From DATDYW01 sp964574865 (GTDB taxonomy: Bacteria; Patescibacteriota; Minisyncoccia; Phycocordibacterales; JAACPR01), in NCBI GenBank assembly GCA_964574865.1, contig CAZNOT010000008.1, positions 1 through 18,318 on the forward strand: DNA of 18,318 nt, read 5' to 3'. Positions 12,643 to 18,318 of this stretch are shown piece by piece. A program made the position numbers and the translations under genes. Positions within the stretch are counted from its first letter, which is position 1. Every line of letters starts with the position of its first letter. Below the pieces are notes generated by a model. That model worked only from the letters and a program-made list of their open reading frames with translations, did not search any database and was not told where the DNA came from.

Positions 12643-13443
12643 ATGGGCAACCTCGGCGATCTCAAGGCGCAGCAGCTGGTGCTCCTCGCGGTATTCGTGA
12701 GCTTTATCACCTCTGTCGCGACCGGCATCACCACCGTCTCCCTCATCGAGGCGGCGCCCGCGCCCGCGCAGCAGGTCATCAACCGAATCGTCGAGCGTAC
12801 CGTCGAGCGCGTCGTGCCCGAGGAGAACCCCGACGCGGGCAAGCCGCCAGAGAAGGAAATCGTCACCGTGGTCGTGAAAGAAGAAGACCTGGCGATCGCC
12901 GCCGCGGAGTCTGTCGGCAAGAGCGCCGTGCGCGTGTTCGCCCGCGACGGCGGCGCGTTCCTGTCGCTCGGCTTCGCTGTGGGACCCCACGTGATTGTGG
13001 CGGACGGTTCAGTGCTCGCGCTCGAGGGCAGCTACGAAATCGAGATTGCCGGCGCGCGCGTCCCGGCCACGGTGATGGGCGAGAACCAGGGCTTCGCCGT
13101 GGTCGTGACGGCGGACACCGCGCCGGCTCTCTCTCCGGCGACAATCGGCGCCGCCGGCTCGCTCAAGCTGGCGCAGTCTCTGGTCGCCGTGACCGGATCC
13201 GGCGCCACAGCTATCGCCACGGGGCCCCTCGTCGAGCTCTACCGCGGCGAAGCCGAGGGTGCGCCCGTGGTTGGAATCCTGGCGTCACTGGCTGGATCCC
13301 CGGTTCTCCCCGGCGCTCTCCTCGCGAACATTCGTGGCGAAATTGTCGGCATCCGCCTCGACGATGGCTCGCCAGTAGGGTACTTCTCCGCCGCCGAGTC
13401 GGCTGCCGCCTACGCCACGGCCGCCGCGGCCGAGGCCGCCTAG
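12643..13443 (+). CDS. Membrane-anchored HtrA/trypsin-fold protein lacking the catalytic triad
   Basis: 266 aa. An N-terminal helix (about 10-35) precedes a Pro/Glu linker with NRIVERTVERVVPEE, then a trypsin-like beta-barrel pattern: SAVRVF...FLSLGFAVGPHVIVADGSVL, GENQGFAVVVTA, SLKLAQSLVAVTG, and PVLPGALLANIRGEIVGI. These match the sites around His, Asp and Ser of HtrA proteases. However, the N-N/T-H-V position reads VADGSV, the D-x-A-V position reads GFAVV, and GNSGGP is replaced by AGSPVLPG. All three catalytic residues seem lost, so a scaffolding or binding role is likelier than proteolysis. No PDZ domain follows. It lies 9 nt after the desulfurase stop and 45 nt before clpB. Confidence 0.7.
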   Translation: MGNLGDLKAQQLVLLAVFVSFITSVATGITTVSLIEAAPAPAQQVINRIVERTVERVVPEENPDAGKPPEKEIVTVVVKEEDLAIAAAESVGKSAVRVFARDGGAFLSLGFAVGPHVIVADGSVLALEGSYEIEIAGARVPATVMGENQGFAVVVTADTAPALSPATIGAAGSLKLAQSLVAVTGSGATAIATGPLVELYRGEAEGAPVVGILASLAGSPVLPGALLANIRGEIVGIRLDDGSPVGYFSAAESAAAYATAAAAEAA

Positions 13444-13450
13444 CGTGGCA

Positions 13451-13479
13451 TTTACAAACCTCTCTTTTTGATGTATCAA
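13451..13479 (+). promoter_or_regulatory. Promoter of clpB
   Basis: TTTACA (13451-13456), 17-nt spacer, TATCAA (13474-13479). Predicted initiation near 13486 is just before the ATG at 13489. If transcription started further upstream, AAGGG at 13478-13482 could serve as a ribosome-binding site. No CIRCE-type inverted repeat is seen. Confidence 0.5.
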
Positions 13480-13488
13480 GGGTAAAGT

Positions 13489-16173
<2,685 letters not shown>

Positions 16174-16194
16174 TGGCGCCGGGGCAGGGGAGCG

Positions 16195-16203
16195 TGCTAA
16201 ATT
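16195..16203 (+). promoter_or_regulatory. Extended -10 of tRNA-Tyr
   Basis: TGC followed by TAAATT (16198-16203); initiation would be about 3 nt before the tRNA. It is identical to the element before tRNA-Lys. No -35 is visible. Confidence 0.5.
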
Positions 16204-16212
16204 CCTCTCGCT

Positions 16213-16295
16213 GCGCAGATGGCGGAGTGGTCAATCGCACCTGGCTGTAAACCAGGCGCCTCACGGCTTCGGAGGTTCGAATCCTCCTCTGCGCA
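16213..16295 (+). tRNA. tRNA-Tyr(GUA)
   Basis: 83 nt. Acceptor GCGCAGA pairs with TCTGCGC, discriminator A at 16295. Anticodon stem CCTGG/CCAGG encloses CTGTAAA, anticodon GTA. A long variable arm and T arm GGAGG-TTCGAAT-CCTCC fit bacterial class II tRNA-Tyr. CCA is not encoded. The 3' end is repeated downstream twice: once inverted and once as a decayed direct copy. Confidence 0.95.
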
Positions 16296-16344
16296 CAAAA
16301 GAAAACACCCCGGCGTCAGCCGGCGTTTTCTTTTGTGCGCAGAG
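16287..16344 (+). terminator. Terminator hairpin whose arms invade tRNA-Tyr
   Basis: Perfect 20-bp arms (16287-16306 and 16325-16344) enclose an inner CCGGC/GCCGG hairpin with loop GTCA. GTTTTCTTTT in the right arm supplies the T-tract. As at tRNA-Cys, the arms comprise 9 tRNA bases plus 11 trailer bases (CAAAAGAAAAC here, CAAATAAAAAC there). Confidence 0.85.
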
Positions 16345-16471
16345 AGCAAAGGTGGAGCCCACCTTTGCGTGAGGATTCGAAAGGCGGAGCGTTATGCGGC
16401 GCCGCGCCGCATCGCGAGCCGGGGTCGCGAGTTCCGAGCGCGACGGCGCGAGGAAACTTGTGACCGAATCC
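16345..16471 (+). ncRNA. tRNA-linked structured element, copy 2 (after tRNA-Tyr)
   Basis: A 10-bp hairpin (GCAAAGGTGG/CCACCTTTGC, 16346-16368) and GTG are followed by the inverted tRNA T-arm (GAGGATTCGAA, 16371-16381) and the 93-nt core (16379-16471). The core has the same fold as copy 1: hairpins at about 16394-16412, 16413-16429 and 16430-16458, closed by GGATTCG with CGAATCC. It lies in a 486-nt stretch (16296-16781) without a convincing gene. Whether it acts as RNA or DNA is unknown. Confidence 0.6.
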
Positions 16472-16490
16472 TTAATCTCGGGAGGTCCTG

Positions 16491-16568
16491 CCAAAAGCTT
16501 GGTGGTTCGTGATCGAATCCTCCTCAAAAAGAAAACCCCTCAGTCAGAGGGGGAGCGCCGCGTTTTTG
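16491..16568 (+). repeat. Decayed direct copy of the tRNA-Tyr 3' end and terminator
   Basis: GCTTGGTGGTTCG, then CGAATCCTCCTC and AAAAAGAAAAC, reproduce the tRNA-Tyr variable/T-arm region and trailer, with the acceptor bases TGCGCAC lost and a 5-nt insertion in the T loop. A CCCCTC/GAGGGG hairpin and GTTTTT follow at the place of the original terminator. It looks like a displaced tRNA end, as left by integration or tandem duplication. Confidence 0.55.
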
Positions 16569-16781
16569 AACCAGCTACTTCCGAATCCAACCAATCGTCC
16601 GTTTGGCCAGATCTTCGCCATCCTGCGTCCCCTCGGCGATGCCATCATTCCAGCCGGTTCGAATGGCGCGAAGTATCGTCAGAAAAAAGTTCCACATATG
16701 ACTCGCAAATCACACGGAGAAAAATTTTTGCCAAATTACTGCTCCCTGACCGAATCCTCCCGCTCATCCGTCCTACATACT

Positions 16782-17354
16782 ATGAAACTCCCCCTCTTCC
16801 TATTCGCTCTTTCCGTGCTGCCGACCGCTGTTTTTGCCGCTGACCTAAGCCGTTTCGGCTCTACCTGGTCCGGCCTGGTCGAGCGCATCGACGGTGACAC
16901 TGCGTACGTGCGCCTAGAGAGATGCGCCTCGCTGTGGAAGGAGGGAACCGACTCCAGCTGCGGCGCTGGCGGAGATTCGTCCGACGAATCATCGGCGAGG
17001 CACTTCACCGATGAGCGAATTCTGAATTTCGCCACCCCGCTCGACCTGGTGGTGGTGTCGCGCGCGGAAGGGTGGCTCCCCGGCGCGGGCCATCGGGTCA
17101 CGGTTCGCGAGTCTTTCGCGCGTCTCTGCGGCGGGAACCGCCCGGACTGTGAGAGCGGGCCAGTCGCGCCGTCGTATACCTTAGAGAAACCCGCTATCCC
17201 GGGTATGGGTAGCGTTTTCTTCTGGCCGAGCCTGCTGGCAGGCGGCGTGGCGGCGTTCGCGGGGTCGCTGCTGATCGTGCGCGCCTGGCGGGACGGAGCC
17301 TTTAGGGCCGAGCGTATCCCGTCCGCCGTCCACGCGCCCGGCGCTCTGGCGTGA
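16782..17354 (+). CDS. Hypothetical secreted type I membrane protein
   Basis: 190 aa. The signal peptide is MKLPLFLFALSVLPTAVFAA (cleavage near residue 19). An extracytoplasmic domain of ~120 residues with four cysteines (48, 60, 116, 123) that could form two disulfides follows. Then comes a C-terminal transmembrane helix (about 144-167) and a basic tail RAWRDGAFRAER. No family is recognised. A short WSGLVERIDGDTAYV segment resembles the start of nuclease folds, but no catalytic pattern follows. The frame stays open upstream to a GTG at 16509, but that part crosses the tRNA-Tyr relic. The ATG at 16782 begins the signal peptide and is chosen. The sortase gene follows after 85 nt, so the protein may be handled at the same cell surface. 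Confidence 0.7.
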   Translation: MKLPLFLFALSVLPTAVFAADLSRFGSTWSGLVERIDGDTAYVRLERCASLWKEGTDSSCGAGGDSSDESSARHFTDERILNFATPLDLVVVSRAEGWLPGAGHRVTVRESFARLCGGNRPDCESGPVAPSYTLEKPAIPGMGSVFFWPSLLAGGVAAFAGSLLIVRAWRDGAFRAERIPSAVHAPGALA

Positions 17355-17401
17355 CCGAGACCCCATCGGCGGGGCACGCGTTTGACAACATGCCCGTTAT
17401 A

Positions 17402-17430
17402 TTGACTAATCACTTTATCTCTGCTACAGT
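17402..17430 (+). promoter_or_regulatory. Promoter of the sortase gene, leaderless
   Basis: TTGACT (17402-17407), a 17-nt spacer, and an extended -10 TGC-TACAGT (17425-17430). Initiation about 17437 is within 3 nt of the ATG at 17440. A second TTGACA lies at 17382-17387 but has no -10 at proper spacing. Confidence 0.7.
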
Positions 17431-17439
17431 GTACCGGCC

Positions 17440-18135
17440 ATGCACCCCATCCGCCGCTCCTCCTCTATTTTTACCCTCCCGGCCAAGGAGCTCCTCGGCC
17501 TGTTCGTCCAGGGCGTCGGCTTCTGCGGCGCAGCCTACCTGGCGCTGGCTCTCTTCGGCTTCCTACCCCCGAGCCTCAATGTCTTTACCCCGATGAGAGT
17601 TTCCGGGCCTGCCGATCGCGACCAGGAAATCTCAGGCCGCGACGCCTACGAGCTTCCGGTCGCGCCTCAGGACGATGCGGCCGAGCGCACCTCGACCGTC
17701 CCCGAGCGCGTCTCGATTCCCGAGCTCGGCATCGACGCCGAGATCCACGTGCCCAAGTCGATCGACGTTTCCACCCTCGACGCGCTCCTCGCGCTCGGCG
17801 CCGTCTACTACCCGGGTTCCGGCGTGGTGGAGCGCGGCAACGTCTTCATTTTTGGCCACAGCACCAACTGGGCCATCGTCAAAAACCAGGCCTACAAAAC
17901 CTTCAACAACCTCGAGGATCTCGAGCCGGGCGACCGAATTTACCTTTCCGGGGAAGGTTGGAAAGCAGCCTACGAGGTCGAGAGCGTGCGCGTTGCACCC
18001 GATTCCGAAGTCCTGGTGTCCTTCGGGGGCGTCGAGCCGCGCCTGACGCTCTCGACCTGCAACACCTTCGGCCTGAAGGAGGAGCGCGTGGTCGTCGAGG
18101 CCCGGGCGGCGGGAGATATTGACTATACGAACTAG
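17440..18135 (+). CDS. Sortase family transpeptidase
   Basis: 231 aa. Sortases cut a sorting motif in secreted proteins and join them to a surface amine. An N-terminal membrane helix (about residues 17-41) is followed by a linker and the beta-barrel sortase domain from ~90 (VSIPELGIDAEIHV). Catalytic residues are visible: His140 in FIFGHS, Cys207 in LTLSTC, and Arg216 in KEERVVVEA. The TLxTC arrangement and short size suggest a class D/E-like enzyme. The start follows a well-spaced promoter. No confident LPXTG protein is in the window; candidate partners are the type I membrane protein before it and the secreted Tyr/Asp-rich protein after it. Confidence 0.9.
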   Translation: MHPIRRSSSIFTLPAKELLGLFVQGVGFCGAAYLALALFGFLPPSLNVFTPMRVSGPADRDQEISGRDAYELPVAPQDDAAERTSTVPERVSIPELGIDAEIHVPKSIDVSTLDALLALGAVYYPGSGVVERGNVFIFGHSTNWAIVKNQAYKTFNNLEDLEPGDRIYLSGEGWKAAYEVESVRVAPDSEVLVSFGGVEPRLTLSTCNTFGLKEERVVVEARAAGDIDYTN

Positions 18136-18147
18136 TTAATGTATACT
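18119..18147 (+). promoter_or_regulatory. Promoter of the Tyr/Asp-rich secreted protein gene
   Basis: TTGACT (18119-18124), 17-nt spacer, TATACT (18142-18147), overlapping the end of the sortase gene. Predicted initiation near 18154 leaves ~23 nt of AT-rich leader before the ATG at 18177. A near-consensus promoter here suggests strong expression. Confidence 0.75.
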
Positions 18148-18176
18148 GTATCCGTCACAAAAAACTAAGCCTTCTT

Positions 18177-18318
18177 ATGAAAAACGCCTTCCGCATTGCC
18201 GCTTCGACCTTCATCGCGATCTCTGTCGCGTGGTTCGCCGCTGCCGCCACCCCCGCGGAGGCGTACGACTACGGCTACACCTACGACTACGGCAACTCGT
18301 ACGACTACGACTACGGCT
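18177..18318 (+). CDS. Secreted Tyr/Asp/Gly-rich protein, N-terminal part (cut by window end)
   Basis: 47 codons are visible. A signal peptide (MKNAFRIAASTFIAISVAWF, then an Ala-rich stretch with cleavage near PAEA) leads straight into YDYGYTYDYGNSYDYDYG. The mature start is thus a low-complexity Tyr-Asp-Gly repeat, likely exposed outside the cell. The same kind of tail ends pilin-like paralogue 3. The family is unknown. It has its own strong promoter directly after the sortase gene, so it may be a sortase-handled or abundant surface protein (inference). Confidence 0.75.
   Translation, partial: MKNAFRIAASTFIAISVAWFAAAATPAEAYDYGYTYDYGNSYDYDYG

Noticed and set aside
13444..13488. CIRCE or other heat-shock operator before clpB
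   Set aside because: No TTAGCACTC/GAGTGCTAA inverted repeat; only a housekeeping-type promoter is seen.
16509..16781. Upstream extension of the 190-aa protein to a GTG
   Set aside because: Crosses the tRNA-Tyr relic and terminator-like hairpin, and would bury the signal peptide inside the protein.
16394..16843. 149-codon frame over the tRNA-linked element
   Set aside because: Overlaps the structured core and the relic; base changes between the two copies follow base pairing, not codons, and no such frame is kept at tRNA-Cys.
16860..16930. Staphylococcal-nuclease-like start (VERIDGDT) in the 190-aa protein
   Set aside because: Only one short stretch matches; the catalytic Arg/Glu pattern of the family does not follow.

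Overview
The window is 18.3 kb of GC-rich, gene-dense bacterial chromosome. Several things suggest a Patescibacteria/CPR (Parcubacteria-like) organism. IF2 is short and starts directly at its G domain. There is an array of VirB2/TrbC-type small 'pilin' genes, a DUF4446 protein and a membrane-anchored HtrA-like protein with no recognisable catalytic triad. Intergenic gaps are tiny, most tRNAs lack an encoded CCA, and several promoters would give almost leaderless mRNAs. The lineage is inferred from gene content; no 16S or taxonomic marker tree was available.

Layout. 1-1320: 3' part of gyrA. 1434-2391: a small unknown gene, a terminator and a SAM methyltransferase. 2397-6319: a membrane-anchored solute-binding protein followed on the same strand by six paralogous two-helix VirB2/TrbC-like proteins; a 315-nt gap with a diverged direct repeat splits the array 4+2. 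6325-8221: a convergent terminator, then a reverse-strand pair (one-TM protein and an SPFH-like membrane protein) behind a consensus promoter. 8343-8997: tRNA-Leu(UAG), tRNA-Lys(CUU, reverse), tRNA-Leu(UAA, reverse), tRNA-Cys, then a structured element. 9013-11393 (reverse): rbfA, infB, DUF4446. 11392-16173: cysteine desulfurase, degenerate HtrA-like protein, clpB. 16213-16568: tRNA-Tyr with a second copy of the structured element and a decayed duplicate of the tRNA 3' end. 16782-18318: a type I membrane protein, a sortase, and the start of a secreted Tyr/Asp-rich protein.

The most unusual signal is the pair of elements after tRNA-Cys and tRNA-Tyr. Each carries an inverted copy of exactly 31 nt of its own tRNA 3' end plus trailer, interrupted at the same point by a 25/26-nt hairpin insert. 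This is followed by a 93-nt core that aligns without gaps at 80/93 identity. Five base pairs of the core fold change compensatorily between the two copies. The sequence next to the core is therefore tRNA-specific while the fold is conserved. This looks like an undescribed tRNA-gene-associated structured element, either mobile or RNA-regulatory; I do not recognise it as a known family.

Functional grouping. Translation and RNA functions (tRNAs, IF2, RbfA, possibly the desulfurase for tRNA thiolation) lie beside protein quality control (ClpB). The other half of the window is cell-surface: solute-binding protein, pilin-like array, SPFH-like pair, sortase and secreted Tyr/Asp-rich protein. That would suit a small host-associated cell, but this is inference.
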